Shown here: positions 17,261 through 25,599 of the stretch, piece after piece
Position numbering within the stretch: the stretch's first letter is position 1
Layout: every line of letters starts with the position of its first letter
Source of the DNA: Streptomyces sp. NBC_01446
Lineage (GTDB): Bacteria > Actinomycetota > Actinomycetes > Streptomycetales > Streptomycetaceae
NCBI RefSeq assembly: GCF_026340095.1
Contig: NZ_JAPEPO010000001.1
Span: 1,302,001-1,366,000 of the forward strand
DNA: 64,000 bases
Direction of reading: 5' to 3'
Position numbers and translations under genes: made by a program
The notes under the pieces: model-generated
Databases searched by the model: none
Told to the model about the DNA's origin: nothing
What the model saw: the letters and a program-made list of their open reading frames with translations, nothing else

Positions 17261-17896
17261 TCAGCTCACATTCGCTTCGTCCAACTCCCCCAAGGGCAAG
17301 GTGTGTTGCGTGTGGAGAACCTTGGCTCGGAGGTAGCGGACGTTGTCCGGGGTAGCGAATACGCCCGTCGGGACGCGGTCATGGACGGCGATGCCCAGGC
17401 TGCGCAACTGCTGAGCTTTATCTGGGTTGTTGGAGAGGAGATCGAGCATATCGACGCCCAAGGCCCGGAGCATCTGAGCTGCCGCCGTGTAGTCGCGGGC
17501 GTCCTCCGGCAGACCGAGGGCCGCGTTGGCGGCGTATGTGTCGAGGCCCTGGTCCTGGAGGGCGTACGCGTCGAGCTTGTTGTAGAGCCCGATGCCGCGG
17601 CCCTCCTGGCGCAGATAGAGCAGGATGCCGCCGCGTTCGGCGATGCGCTCGACCGCCTCACGCAGTTGCGGTCCGCAGTCGCATCGGGCGGAGCCGAAGA
17701 CGTCGCCGGTCAGGCACTCGGAGTGCAGGCGCACCAGCGGGACCGGGCCGGGGTCCCCCAGAACGACAGCCACATGCTCCTGGCCATCGGCCAAGCCATG
17801 GAACGTGACCAGCTCAGTGTCGACGCTGTAGCCGTCGTGGAAACTCAGCGGCACTCGGACACGCGAGCGTGGGGTGGCAGCAGGGAAGTCGGGCAT
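17261..17896 (-). CDS. ribA: GTP cyclohydrolase II
   Basis: This 211-residue protein has the RibA signature: VRLHSECLTGDVFGSARCDC supplies the zinc-binding Cys residues, LYLRQEGRGIGLYNKLDAYA the catalytic loop, and LLSNNPDKAQQLRSLGI the GTP-binding end. The enzyme opens GTP in the first committed step of riboflavin synthesis. ATG 17896 is preferred to a longer frame that would run through the palindromes upstream. It stands alone, without other rib genes or a fused RibB domain, behind two operators of a MarR-type regulator. It may supply FMN/FAD for the many flavoenzymes in this region. Confidence 0.85.
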   Translation of the reverse strand: MPDFPAATPRSRVRVPLSFHDGYSVDTELVTFHGLADGQEHVAVVLGDPGPVPLVRLHSECLTGDVFGSARCDCGPQLREAVERIAERGGILLYLRQEGRGIGLYNKLDAYALQDQGLDTYAANAALGLPEDARDYTAAAQMLRALGVDMLDLLSNNPDKAQQLRSLGIAVHDRVPTGVFATPDNVRYLRAKVLHTQHTLPLGELDEANVS

Positions 17897-17930
17897 GCGG
17901 GATCTCCGAGTTCGGACTCCATGGACGTTT

Positions 17931-17946
17931 GCTTCAAATTTGAAGC
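17931..17946. promoter_or_regulatory. MarR-type operator A (perfect palindrome)
   Basis: GCTTCAAATTTGAAGC is a perfect 16-bp palindrome upstream of ribA, in an AT-rich pocket. Closely related sites occur at 17976-17991 and 18550-18565. Confidence 0.7.
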
Positions 17947-17975
17947 AGTTCCTCACGATGCCGGACACTACCTTT

Positions 17976-17991
17976 GCTTTAAATTTGAAGC
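17976..17991. promoter_or_regulatory. MarR-type operator B
   Basis: GCTTTAAATTTGAAGC differs from the perfect palindrome at 17931 by one base. The spacing of 45 bases between the two is close to four helical turns. It lies between the end of the marR gene (18017) and ribA. Confidence 0.65.
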
Positions 17992-18016
17992 AACAGAGGC
18001 GAGCTTGTGACGTGGC

Positions 18017-18532
18017 TCATGAACACGAGGATGACGATCGCCGCCGCCACGGCACGTCACCCGGCACTGCGCGAGGGCCGTCTGCCTGGAGGGCCCCAGT
18101 GATCGCCCCGAAGATCTCCTCCATCTGTTCCACCTGGTGCGGATCGAGGTGGTCGAAGAGGTTCGCCCGCACCGTCGCGACATGGCCCGGCGCCACCTGC
18201 TCGAGGACCTCCATACCCTCGTCGGTCAGCACGGCGACGCTCCCACGCTTGTCCCCCTGGCACTCCTCGCGTCGCACGAGACCGTCCTTCTCGAGGCGCG
18301 CCGCCGCATATGTCAGCCGGCTTCGCGTGATCTTCAGCGCTTCGGCGAGATCGGTCATGCGCAGTCTGCGCCCTTCGACCTCCGAGAGGGTCGCGAGGAT
18401 GGAGTAGTAGAGGTGTGGCATGCCGGCGTCCTGCTGGAGCTGTCGATCGAGCGCGTCCTCCAGGAGGTGGGTCGCGGCGATGTAGGCGCGCCAGGCGCGC
18501 TGTTCCTCGGGGGTGAGCCAGCGGGTCGTCAT
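18017..18532 (-). CDS. MarR family transcriptional regulator, probable ribA controller
   Basis: This 171-residue winged-helix protein contains MPHLYYSILATLSEVEGRRL, then LRMTDLAEALKITRSRLTY, RLEKDGLVRREECQGDKRGS and a C-terminal helix pair. ATG 18532 is chosen; a longer frame would read through the operator at 18550-18565. Because ribA lies just downstream with two operator copies in front of it and the regulator has one in front of itself, it probably represses both. The protein is a paralogue of the MarR at 14909-15400 but sees a different operator (TTCAAATTTGAA core rather than TTGA-N4-TCAA). Confidence 0.87.
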   Translation of the reverse strand: MTTRWLTPEEQRAWRAYIAATHLLEDALDRQLQQDAGMPHLYYSILATLSEVEGRRLRMTDLAEALKITRSRLTYAAARLEKDGLVRREECQGDKRGSVAVLTDEGMEVLEQVAPGHVATVRANLFDHLDPHQVEQMEEIFGAITGALQADGPRAVPGDVPWRRRSSSSCS

Positions 18533-18549
18533 GCGGCAAGTGTAGGTTT

Positions 18550-18565
18550 GTTTAAAATTTGAACC
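18550..18565. promoter_or_regulatory. MarR-type operator C
   Basis: GTTTAAAATTTGAACC lies 18 bases upstream of the marR start codon at 18532 and shares the AAATTTGAA core with operators A and B, suggesting autoregulation. Confidence 0.6.
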
Positions 18566-18686
18566 AAGTGTGCTGTCCCTCCAAGAGAGCGACGGGAGAT
18601 CCATGAGTCACGGTTAGAGCCCCTCGAGGGAGGGCGAAGTCTGTCAGGCATCTTGACCCTGTCGGCAGGGAACCGATGATGGCCAG

Positions 18687-19439
18687 GTGAGAACGCAGAG
18701 TGGCGAGTCGGTGCTGGCCCGGGCCGTGCGGATCTTCGAGGCGTTCACGCCCGACGAGCCGGCCCTGACCGTTTCGGCGATCTCCCGGCGCACGGGGCTG
18801 CACGTGGCTACGGCGTCGCGTCTTGTCGCCGAGTTGGTGTCGCACGAGTTTCTCTCCCGCGACGCCGACCGGCGGGTCCGCATCGGCCTGCGCATGTGGG
18901 AGCTGGTGACCCGGGCCTCGCCCGCCCTGTCCCTGCGGGACGCCGCTATGCCGTTCATGGAGGGCGTGCACGAGGTGGTGGGCCACCATGTGCAACTGGG
19001 AGTGCTCGACGGTGATGAGGTGCTGTTCCTGGAGCGGCTGAGCGCGCCCGGCGCGGTTATCAACTACACCCGTATCGCGGGCCGCCTCCCGCTGCACGCC
19101 TCGTCCAGCGGTCTCGTTCTGCTCGCGCACGGGCCTGCGGATCTGAGGGAGCGGGTGCTCGCGCAGCCGCTGCATCGCTACACCGCGAACACTCCCTCCA
19201 CCGCCCCACGGCTGCGGGCCGTACTCGCCGACGTTCGGCAGCACGGGTTCGCGTGTTGTCCCGGATTCGTCCACCCGGACGCTCTGGGCATCGCGGCTCC
19301 GGTACGGGACGGTCGCGGCAGCGTCCTGGCCACGCTGTCGGTGATCGTGCCCAACGAGGACGGCGGCGCGTCGGTCGTGCCGGTAGTGCGGACGGCGGCA
19401 CGCGGCATCTCCCGTGCTCTGGAGCGGGCGGCCGTCTGA
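18687..19439 (+). CDS. IclR family transcriptional regulator of the P450 operon
   Basis: This 250-residue protein starts at GTG 18687. Its winged helix (ISRRTGLHVATASRLVAELV) is followed by the IclR effector domain (LPLHASSSGLVLLAHG, then PGFVHPDALGIAAPVRDGRG). It precedes, in the same direction, the reductase, P450, formaldehyde dehydrogenase and hydrolase genes, with a palindrome at 19457-19471 in the gap. It therefore probably controls that operon in response to an aromatic acid (inference). It is a paralogue of the IclR proteins at 3915 and 30821. Confidence 0.85.
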   Translation: MRTQSGESVLARAVRIFEAFTPDEPALTVSAISRRTGLHVATASRLVAELVSHEFLSRDADRRVRIGLRMWELVTRASPALSLRDAAMPFMEGVHEVVGHHVQLGVLDGDEVLFLERLSAPGAVINYTRIAGRLPLHASSSGLVLLAHGPADLRERVLAQPLHRYTANTPSTAPRLRAVLADVRQHGFACCPGFVHPDALGIAAPVRDGRGSVLATLSVIVPNEDGGASVVPVVRTAARGISRALERAAV

Positions 19440-19456
19440 CGCGTCACGAGTTCGTC

Positions 19457-19471
19457 TCTCATTGAGTGAGA
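19457..19471. promoter_or_regulatory. Putative IclR operator before the P450 operon
   Basis: TCTCATTGAGTGAGA has TCTCA/TGAGA arms and lies between the IclR gene and the reductase gene. It aligns base for base with the 15-mers at 3880 and 30749 (shared CATT-A--GA core). Confidence 0.55.
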
Positions 19472-19537
19472 ATCGCGTCGCCGCCCGCCTCCCCCACCAC
19501 GCATCCTTCCTGGAACCCAACGACGGAAGGCGACAAC

Positions 19538-20554
19538 GTGGTCGGAACCAACGTGGTTGCGGATGCCGATCCCGGCACCGGAGAGGGACGCCCGGGGCCT
19601 GAGAAAGCGGCGAACGCGGTGACTTTGACCGTCACCAACAAGCAACAACTGGCCGAGGGTGTCGTGTCGGTGACGCTCGCGCGCCCGGACGGGGGCCGGC
19701 TGCCTGACTGGACGCCGGGCTCGCACATCGACCTGGTCCTGCCGGACGGGACGGTCCGGCAGTACTCGCTGTGCGGGGACCGGTGGGACGCGCACACGTA
19801 CCGCATCGCGGTCCTGCGGGAACCGGCCGGCCGGGGAGGCTCGGCGTATGTGCACGACCGACTGCGGGCGGGTGACCGGGTCGGGGTCGGCGGGCCGCGC
19901 AACCATTTCCCGCTGGCGCCCTCGGAGTCGTACGTCTTCATCGCGGGCGGCATCGGCATCACGCCATTGCTGCCGATGGTGCGCCAGGCCGAATTGCTGG
20001 GCGCGGACTGGCAGTTGCTGTACGGGGGCCGGAGCCGCGCCTCCATGGCGTTCCGGGACGAGCTGGTCGCGGCGTACGGCGAGCGGGTCCACGTCGTTCC
20101 GCAGGACGAGCTGGGACTTCTCGACCTGAACGCCTGCCTGGGAACCCCGCGTGCGGACACCAAGGTGTACTGCTGCGGCCCTGCGCCGCTGCTCGCCGCG
20201 GTGGAGGACGCCTGCGCGTCCTGGGCTCCGTACGCCCTGCGCACCGAACGCTTCACCGCCGGAGACCAGGCCGCGCCGGTGCGAGACGGCGCTTTCGAGG
20301 TGGAGTTGCGGCGCAGCGGGCGCGCCGTCACCGTCACCCCCGGTATCTCCGTACTGGAGGCCGTGCGCGTGGCCGGAGTCGACGTGCTGTCCTCCTGCGA
20401 GCAAGGGACGTGCGGCACCTGCCTGACGCCGGTGCTCGACGGGCAGCCCGATCACCGCGACTCGATCCTGACGGATCATCAACGTGCCGCGAATGACTGC
20501 ATGTTCGTGTGCGTGTCGCGCTCGTGCGGGGACCGTCTCGTCCTCGATCTGTGA
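19538..20554 (+). CDS. Phthalate-dioxygenase-reductase-type ferredoxin reductase (FMN/NAD, C-terminal 2Fe-2S)
   Basis: This protein of 338 residues has a flavin-binding barrel with RQYSLCGDRWDAHTYRIAV, an NAD-binding domain with YVFIAGGIGITPLLPMV and VYCCGPAPLL, and a C-terminal plant-type [2Fe-2S] domain whose ligands lie in SSCEQGTCGTCLTPVLDG plus a later Cys. GTG 19538 follows GGAAGG; an in-frame ATG at 19466 lies inside the putative operator and is less likely. Such reductases usually serve Rieske oxygenases, but here the next gene is a P450. It would pass electrons from NADH directly to CYP199A-type haem without a separate ferredoxin. Confidence 0.87.
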   Translation: MVGTNVVADADPGTGEGRPGPEKAANAVTLTVTNKQQLAEGVVSVTLARPDGGRLPDWTPGSHIDLVLPDGTVRQYSLCGDRWDAHTYRIAVLREPAGRGGSAYVHDRLRAGDRVGVGGPRNHFPLAPSESYVFIAGGIGITPLLPMVRQAELLGADWQLLYGGRSRASMAFRDELVAAYGERVHVVPQDELGLLDLNACLGTPRADTKVYCCGPAPLLAAVEDACASWAPYALRTERFTAGDQAAPVRDGAFEVELRRSGRAVTVTPGISVLEAVRVAGVDVLSSCEQGTCGTCLTPVLDGQPDHRDSILTDHQRAANDCMFVCVSRSCGDRLVLDL

Positions 20555-20586
20555 GACCTGATCAACCATCCTGCCAAGGAGCCGCC

Positions 20587-21801
20587 ATGACCGAGGCACC
20601 GGTACGTGCCGCGACGCCGCCAGTCAGCGACGTCGACCCGTTCTCCGACGAGCACCTGCTGAACCCCGAACCGCTCCACCAGGCATTGCGCGAGGCGGGG
20701 CCCGTCGTGTATCTGTCCCACTACGACGTCCACGCGCTCGCCCGCTACGAGCAGGTGCACGCCGCCTTGGTGGACTGGCAGCACTTCGAGTCGGGCTCGG
20801 GTGTGGGCCTGGCCAACTTCCGCCACGAGGAGCCCTGGCGCCCGCCGAGCCTGCTCCTTGAGGCCGACCCGCCCCGGCACGACGCCCCGCGCCACGTGCT
20901 GCGGAATATCCTCGCCCCACCAGCGCTGCGTCGGCTGCAAGCCGCGTGGTCCGCCGTTGCGGAGGAGCTGGTCGATGAAGTCCTCGCTCAGGGACCGGAG
21001 TTCAATGCGTTCACGGCGCTGGCGGAGGCGTTCCCGTTGCGGGCGTTCCCCGATGCGGTGGGGATCGGTCCCGAGGGCCGGGAGAACCTGCTGCCGTACG
21101 GGAACATGGCCTTCAACGCCTTCGGCCCCCGCAACGACCTGGTCGCCGCAGACGCAGACCGAGCCGGGGACCTCTCGGCGTGGGTCAATGCCCAGTGCGC
21201 ACGCGAAGCCCTGACCGAGGACGGGTTCGGCGCCGACATCTGGGCGGCGGCCGACCGCGGTGACCTCACGTACGAGCAGGCCCCACTAGTGGTGCGTTCC
21301 CTCCTCACGGCCGGTGTCGACACCACCGTGCACGCCCTTTCGGCCTGTCTCTATGCGTTCGCGACACACCCGGAGAAGTGGCAACGGCTGCGAGAGCGGC
21401 CGGAGCTGGCGCGGGTCGCCTTCGAGGAGGCGATGCGCTGGCAGTCGCCGGTGCAGACGTTCTTCCGTACGGCGACGACCGATGTGAACGTCGCCGGATC
21501 CGTCGTGCCCGAGGGCTCGAAAATCCTGATGTTCCTCGGTGCCGCGAACCGCGACCCGGTCCGCTGGAGCGAGCCCGACCGCTTCGACCTCACCCGGGAC
21601 CCGTCCGGCCATGTCGGCTTCGGCATGGGCCTGCACCAGTGCGTCGGGCAGCACGTGGCCCGCCTGGAGGCGGAGGCGCTGCTCACCGCGCTGGCCCGAC
21701 GGGTCGAGTCGTTCGAGCTCACCGGCACACCCCGCCGCCACGCCAACAACACGCTCCGCGCGTGGGAGTCCTTGCCGGTACGGGTCCGCCCTTCCGCCTG
21801 A
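20587..21801 (+). CDS. Cytochrome P450, CYP199A-like (para-substituted benzoate O-demethylase candidate)
   Basis: This 404-residue P450 has the I-helix [11 protein letters not shown] with the acid-alcohol pair, an EExxR-type K-helix ([10 protein letters not shown]) and the haem loop [13 protein letters not shown]. Several stretches follow the CYP199A pattern of 4-methoxybenzoate/4-methylbenzoate oxidising enzymes: [43 protein letters not shown] and [12 protein letters not shown]. The predicted reaction is oxidative O-demethylation of a para-methoxy aromatic acid, giving 4-hydroxybenzoate and formaldehyde. A formaldehyde dehydrogenase gene follows directly, which strongly supports this. Start ATG 20587 follows AAGGAG. 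Confidence 0.85.
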   Translation: MTEAPVRAATPPVSDVDPFSDEHLLNPEPLHQALREAGPVVYLSHYDVHALARYEQVHAALVDWQHFESGSGVGLANFRHEEPWRPPSLLLEADPPRHDAPRHVLRNILAPPALRRLQAAWSAVAEELVDEVLAQGPEFNAFTALAEAFPLRAFPDAVGIGPEGRENLLPYGNMAFNAFGPRNDLVAADADRAGDLSAWVNAQCAREALTEDGFGADIWAAADRGDLTYEQAPLVVRSLLTAGVDTTVHALSACLYAFATHPEKWQRLRERPELARVAFEEAMRWQSPVQTFFRTATTDVNVAGSVVPEGSKILMFLGAANRDPVRWSEPDRFDLTRDPSGHVGFGMGLHQCVGQHVARLEAEALLTALARRVESFELTGTPRRHANNTLRAWESLPVRVRPSA

Positions 21802-21841
21802 ACCACACCCCACGCACGCACCACACGAGAGGAAACCCACA

Positions 21842-22927
21842 ATGTCCCAGCAAGTACGAGGTGTTGTCGCACGGGCGAAGGGGGATCCGGTCAGTATCGA
21901 GACCATCGTGATCCCCGACCCCGGGCCGGGCGAGGCGGTGGTGAAGGTCCAGGCGTGCGGGGTCTGTCATACCGACCTGCACTACCGCGAGGGCGGCATC
22001 AACGACGAGTTCCCGTTCCTGCTCGGCCACGAGGCCGCCGGTGTCGTCGAGTCCGTCGGGGACGGTGTCACCGAGGTCGCGCCGGGCGACTTCGTGATCC
22101 TCAACTGGCGTGCCGTGTGCGGCCAGTGCCGCGCCTGCGAGCGCGGGCGGCCGCAGTACTGCTTCAACGCACACAACGCCAAGCAGAAGATGACCCTGCT
22201 GGACGGCACGGCGCTCTCGCCCGCGCTGGGCATCGGCGCGTTCGCCGAGAAGACGCTCGTCGCCGCCGGGCAGTGCACGAAGGTCGACCCGGCCGCCTCG
22301 CCCGCCGCCGCGGGACTCCTCGGCTGCGGAGTCATGGCCGGCCTCGGCGCCGCCATCAACACCGGCAAGGTGGGCCGCGGCGACTCCGTCGCCGTCATCG
22401 GCTGCGGAGGTGTCGGCGCAGCGGCCGTGACCGGCGCCCACCTGGCCGGCGCGGCGAAGATCATCGCCATCGACATCGACGACAAGAAGCTGTCCACCGC
22501 GAAGAGGCTCGGCGCCACGCACACCGTCAACTCCCGTACTGCGGACCCGGTCGAGGCCGTCCGCGAGCTGACCGGAGGGTTCGGCGCGGACATCGTCATC
22601 GAGGCGGTGGGCCGCCCGGAGACGTACAAGCAGGCCTTCTACGCCCGCGATCTGGCCGGCACCGTCGTCCTCGTCGGCGTGCCGACGCCCGAGATGCAGC
22701 TCGAACTGCCCCTGCTCGACGTGTTCGGGCGCGGCGGCGCGCTCAAGTCGTCCTGGTACGGAGACTGCCTGCCCCCACGTGACTTCCCGATACTGATCGA
22801 CCTCTACCAGCAGGGCCGGCTCGACCTCGACACGTTCGTCACCGAGACCATCGCGCTCGACGACGTGGAGAAGGCGTTCGAGCGGATGCACCACGGCGAC
22901 GTCCTGCGGTCCGTGGTCGTCCTGTGA
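21842..22927 (+). CDS. S-(hydroxymethyl)mycothiol dehydrogenase (mycothiol-dependent formaldehyde dehydrogenase)
   Basis: This 361-residue zinc alcohol dehydrogenase shows catalytic-zinc residues in [15 protein letters not shown] and GHEAAG, the structural-zinc Cys cluster [15 protein letters not shown], and the NAD-binding [14 protein letters not shown]. The N-terminus [17 protein letters not shown] is characteristic of the mycothiol group (MscR/AdhE2). It oxidises the formaldehyde-mycothiol adduct to S-formylmycothiol. Its place after the CYP199A-like gene implies removal of formaldehyde freed by O-demethylation. The stop overlaps the GTG of the next gene. Confidence 0.88.
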   Translation: MSQQVRGVVARAKGDPVSIETIVIPDPGPGEAVVKVQACGVCHTDLHYREGGINDEFPFLLGHEAAGVVESVGDGVTEVAPGDFVILNWRAVCGQCRACERGRPQYCFNAHNAKQKMTLLDGTALSPALGIGAFAEKTLVAAGQCTKVDPAASPAAAGLLGCGVMAGLGAAINTGKVGRGDSVAVIGCGGVGAAAVTGAHLAGAAKIIAIDIDDKKLSTAKRLGATHTVNSRTADPVEAVRELTGGFGADIVIEAVGRPETYKQAFYARDLAGTVVLVGVPTPEMQLELPLLDVFGRGGALKSSWYGDCLPPRDFPILIDLYQQGRLDLDTFVTETIALDDVEKAFERMHHGDVLRSVVVL

Positions 22928-23556
22928 GCGGCGTACGGATCGAACGTGTCGTCACGTCCGGCACGTTCAGCCTCGACGGTGGGACCTGGGACGTCGAGAA
23001 CAACGTATGGATCGTGGAAGATGACGACGAAGCCGTCGTCATCGACGCAGCGCACGACGCCGATGCCATCGTGGCGGCGGTGGGAGGACGACGCCTGACG
23101 GCCATCGTGTGCACGCATGGGCACGACGACCACATCGGCGCCGCGCCCGCACTCGCCGAGCGCACCGGCGCGCCCGTCCTGATCCATCTCGAGGACCGGC
23201 TCCTGTGGAAGCACACCCACCCGGAACGGGCTCCCGACGGCTACCTTTCCGACATGCGCCGGATCACGGTGGCCGGAACCGAGTTGACGGTGCTCAGCAC
23301 ACCAGGCCACACGCCCGGGGCGATCTCGCTGCACTCCCCGGACCTGGGCACGGTGTTCACGGGCGACACCTTGTTCGCCGGCGGTCCGGGGGCCACCGGC
23401 CGCTCCTTCTCGCACTTCCCGACCATCGTCCGCTCCATCCGAGACCGGCTGCTCGTGCTGCCGCCGCGGACGGTGGTGCACACCGGCCACGGCGCGTCGA
23501 CGACGATCGGCGCGGAGGCACCGCACCTGGAGGAGTGGATCGCCCGCGGCTACTGA
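22924..23556 (+). CDS. Metallo-beta-lactamase-fold hydrolase, S-formylmycothiol hydrolase candidate
   Basis: This 210-residue MBL-fold protein has the metal motif THGHDDH, a later [15 protein letters not shown] and a final GHG. GTG 22924 overlaps the TGA of the mycothiol-dependent dehydrogenase. Actinobacteria often place such a hydrolase after the formaldehyde dehydrogenase gene, and it is proposed to cleave S-formylmycothiol to formate and free mycothiol. This assignment is by context. The gene ends 7 bases into the convergent DUF3500 gene. Confidence 0.8.
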   Translation: MSGVRIERVVTSGTFSLDGGTWDVENNVWIVEDDDEAVVIDAAHDADAIVAAVGGRRLTAIVCTHGHDDHIGAAPALAERTGAPVLIHLEDRLLWKHTHPERAPDGYLSDMRRITVAGTELTVLSTPGHTPGAISLHSPDLGTVFTGDTLFAGGPGATGRSFSHFPTIVRSIRDRLLVLPPRTVVHTGHGASTTIGAEAPHLEEWIARGY

Positions 23557-24809
23557 GAAGTCGCCGAGTGCCGTTCCTGCCAGGCCCGCACGTAGGCCCT
23601 GCCGTAGTCGTTGCCGTGGGGCGTGCGCAGCACAGTGTGGACGTGGAACGGCTTCGGGGTGTCGTAGTCGAGGAACACGCCGCAGTGGTGGTCGAGTTCG
23701 GCGATGAGGACCGGTGACTGGAGCCGGTAGTAGAACACGTCCCCTGGTTCGTGTCCGCCGATCCAGCCGAACCAGGTCTCGTCGAGGTGTTCGCGGATCT
23801 CCCGCATGCGGGCCGCACGGGGCCCTTCGGGTAGCAGGGACACGAACGAGGCGGCGATGTCCAGGGCGGCCCGGCGCGCCGCCGCGGGCATCTCGGCAAC
23901 TCTGACGCCTTCGGCCGGGATCACGCGGTTGTCCTGAAACGCGCCGCCGAGGTGCCGCTCATCGCCGGGGTGGACGCGGCCCGGCGGCATCGTGGGGTCG
24001 ACCATGTGCTGGTACACGGTGGCGGCGGTGCGGAGTTCAGGGGACAGAGCGGCCATCAGGTCGGTGCCGAGCCGGATCCGGTCGGTGAAGGCGGTCGTGC
24101 CGGCGTGCGGGCCCGCGTCGATCTCGTTGGGTTCGGCGCCGAGGAACACCGGGCTGACGACCATGCGCCCCTCCACGACGAGGCAGTTGACGGCGCAGTG
24201 GTGGCCGAAGATCTGCCAGCCCCACGGTGCTTCGGCGTCGGGCTCCCCGTAGAGCGCGACGTTGTAGCTGTACTCGTTGAGGATGGTGCGGATGTCCGCG
24301 ACCTCGCCGAGGAAGCCGTTGATCCGCATCATGTCGCGCACCAGGCGGAACCCTTCGGGGCTGAGGGACGCCTCGATCAGGGCGAGCGCCTTGCGTCGCA
24401 CCTCGGACGGCTGAAACTCCAGTCGGACCCCGGTGTCGAACTGCAGGAACTCCGGATTGGCCCAGGTCTGCCACTCGACCGCGTCCACCGGGTGACAGAG
24501 CTCGCCCCTGCTCTTCCCGTCGAGCGCGTGCATCAACTCCCTTGCTGCTGCGACCATTTCGCCCAAAGGTGCCCGTTCACCGGGCCGCGCGGGCTCCCAC
24601 GCATGCACGTCGGGCCGCAGAGTGCCGTTCTCGGTGATGCCGCGGAACTCGGAGAGCTGGAGAGGCTTCCACCCGCGGATCAACTCCCCCGTGAATGCGT
24701 CCTTCTTGGCCGCCTCCCGGTACGCATACGGCGCCATCCCCCGGATCGAGGCGAGACGCTGCGCGTCGCGCGGGTACAGGTACGCGCGGTATTCGGCATC
24801 CGGTGACAT
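23550..24809 (-). CDS. DUF3500 family protein
   Basis: This 419-residue protein shows the DUF3500 features: an N-terminal helical part (LKALIEASLSPEG-type segment near residue 150), then GEPDAEAPWGWQIFGHHCAV, then VVSPVFLGAEPNEI, and near the end ELDHHCGVFLDYDTP. The His- and Asp-containing motifs suggest a metal or cofactor site, but no reaction is established. It follows a GntR gene with only 12 bases between, so the two form one operon, divergent from an FAH-family gene across a perfect palindrome. A role in catabolism of the same compound is likely. Confidence 0.8.
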   Translation of the reverse strand: MSPDAEYRAYLYPRDAQRLASIRGMAPYAYREAAKKDAFTGELIRGWKPLQLSEFRGITENGTLRPDVHAWEPARPGERAPLGEMVAAARELMHALDGKSRGELCHPVDAVEWQTWANPEFLQFDTGVRLEFQPSEVRRKALALIEASLSPEGFRLVRDMMRINGFLGEVADIRTILNEYSYNVALYGEPDAEAPWGWQIFGHHCAVNCLVVEGRMVVSPVFLGAEPNEIDAGPHAGTTAFTDRIRLGTDLMAALSPELRTAATVYQHMVDPTMPPGRVHPGDERHLGGAFQDNRVIPAEGVRVAEMPAAARRAALDIAASFVSLLPEGPRAARMREIREHLDETWFGWIGGHEPGDVFYYRLQSPVLIAELDHHCGVFLDYDTPKPFHVHTVLRTPHGNDYGRAYVRAWQERHSATSQ

Positions 24810-24821
24810 GGCGGTGGTTCC

Positions 24822-25529
24822 TCACGGTCGGTCGACGTGGTTGTGGCGGGCGACGGCGGCGCGGACGGCCGCCTCGTCCCCTGCGGTGATCGCCGCCACC
24901 AGGTCCTGGTGGACTCCCAAACGGTCCTCGCGGTACGCGGTCGCGTCCGGGCCGGTGTCGGTGGTTCGCGCGGTGGACGCGGTCAGGTGCCCGAGCGTGC
25001 CGATGTACACGGCACGGGCCATCGCGTTCGGGCACAGTTGCGCGATGCGTTCATGCAGAGCCCAGTTGGCCCGCATGAAGCCGTCCCAGTCGGGCGCGTC
25101 CGCCATGTCGTCCAGGCAGGCACGCAGCGCAGGGGCGTCGTCGTCCTTGCAGGTGCGGGAGGCGCCGACGGCGATGAACTCCTCCAGGTGGTGGCGGAGT
25201 TCGATGGCGTCGGCGACCGCGTCGGGCTCTCCCTCGACACTGAGCAGGGTGTGGCGCAGGCGGACGACCGGGGTGGGCTCGGCAACGAAGAGTCCGCCGC
25301 CGCGGCCTGGCCGGATGACGAGGACGCCCCGGTCCCGCAGGAGCCGGATGGCCTCACTGACGGTGGGCCTCGCGAGACCCGACTCCTGCCGGATCTCCTC
25401 GATGGTGCCGACCGGCGCGCCGGCCCGGAGCCCGCGGATGCGGGACTCCAGTGCCGACGCCAGCTGCTCGGCCCGGGTGCCGCCGTGCACGGACAGACCG
25501 CTCAAGAGAGTTCGTCGCTCGGTGACCAT
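24822..25529 (-). CDS. GntR/FadR family transcriptional regulator
   Basis: This 235-residue regulator has an N-terminal winged helix (GTIEEIRQESGLARPTVSEA, then IRLLRDRGVLVIRPGRGGG) and a FadR-type (FCD) C-terminal helical domain with metal-site His residues around IELRHHLEEF and HERIAQLCPN. ATG 25529 lies 17 bases from the perfect palindrome at 25546-25561. It is co-transcribed with the DUF3500 gene and divergent from the FAH-family gene. It probably represses both until a hydroxy- or oxo-acid binds. Confidence 0.87.
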   Translation of the reverse strand: MVTERRTLLSGLSVHGGTRAEQLASALESRIRGLRAGAPVGTIEEIRQESGLARPTVSEAIRLLRDRGVLVIRPGRGGGLFVAEPTPVVRLRHTLLSVEGEPDAVADAIELRHHLEEFIAVGASRTCKDDDAPALRACLDDMADAPDWDGFMRANWALHERIAQLCPNAMARAVYIGTLGHLTASTARTTDTGPDATAYREDRLGVHQDLVAAITAGDEAAVRAAVARHNHVDRP

Positions 25530-25545
25530 GGCGTAATTCAAGCAC

Positions 25546-25561
25546 AAAGGTTATAACCTTT
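25546..25561. promoter_or_regulatory. GntR operator, perfect palindrome
   Basis: AAAGGTTATAACCTTT is a perfect 16-bp palindrome centred between the gntR start (25529) and the FAH-family start (25600), in otherwise GC-rich DNA. It contains the GT...AC outer bases common in GntR-family sites. Confidence 0.75.
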
Positions 25562-25599
25562 AGAAGCTTTTCGCGGAGATCGCCGATGAAGGGGTGCGG

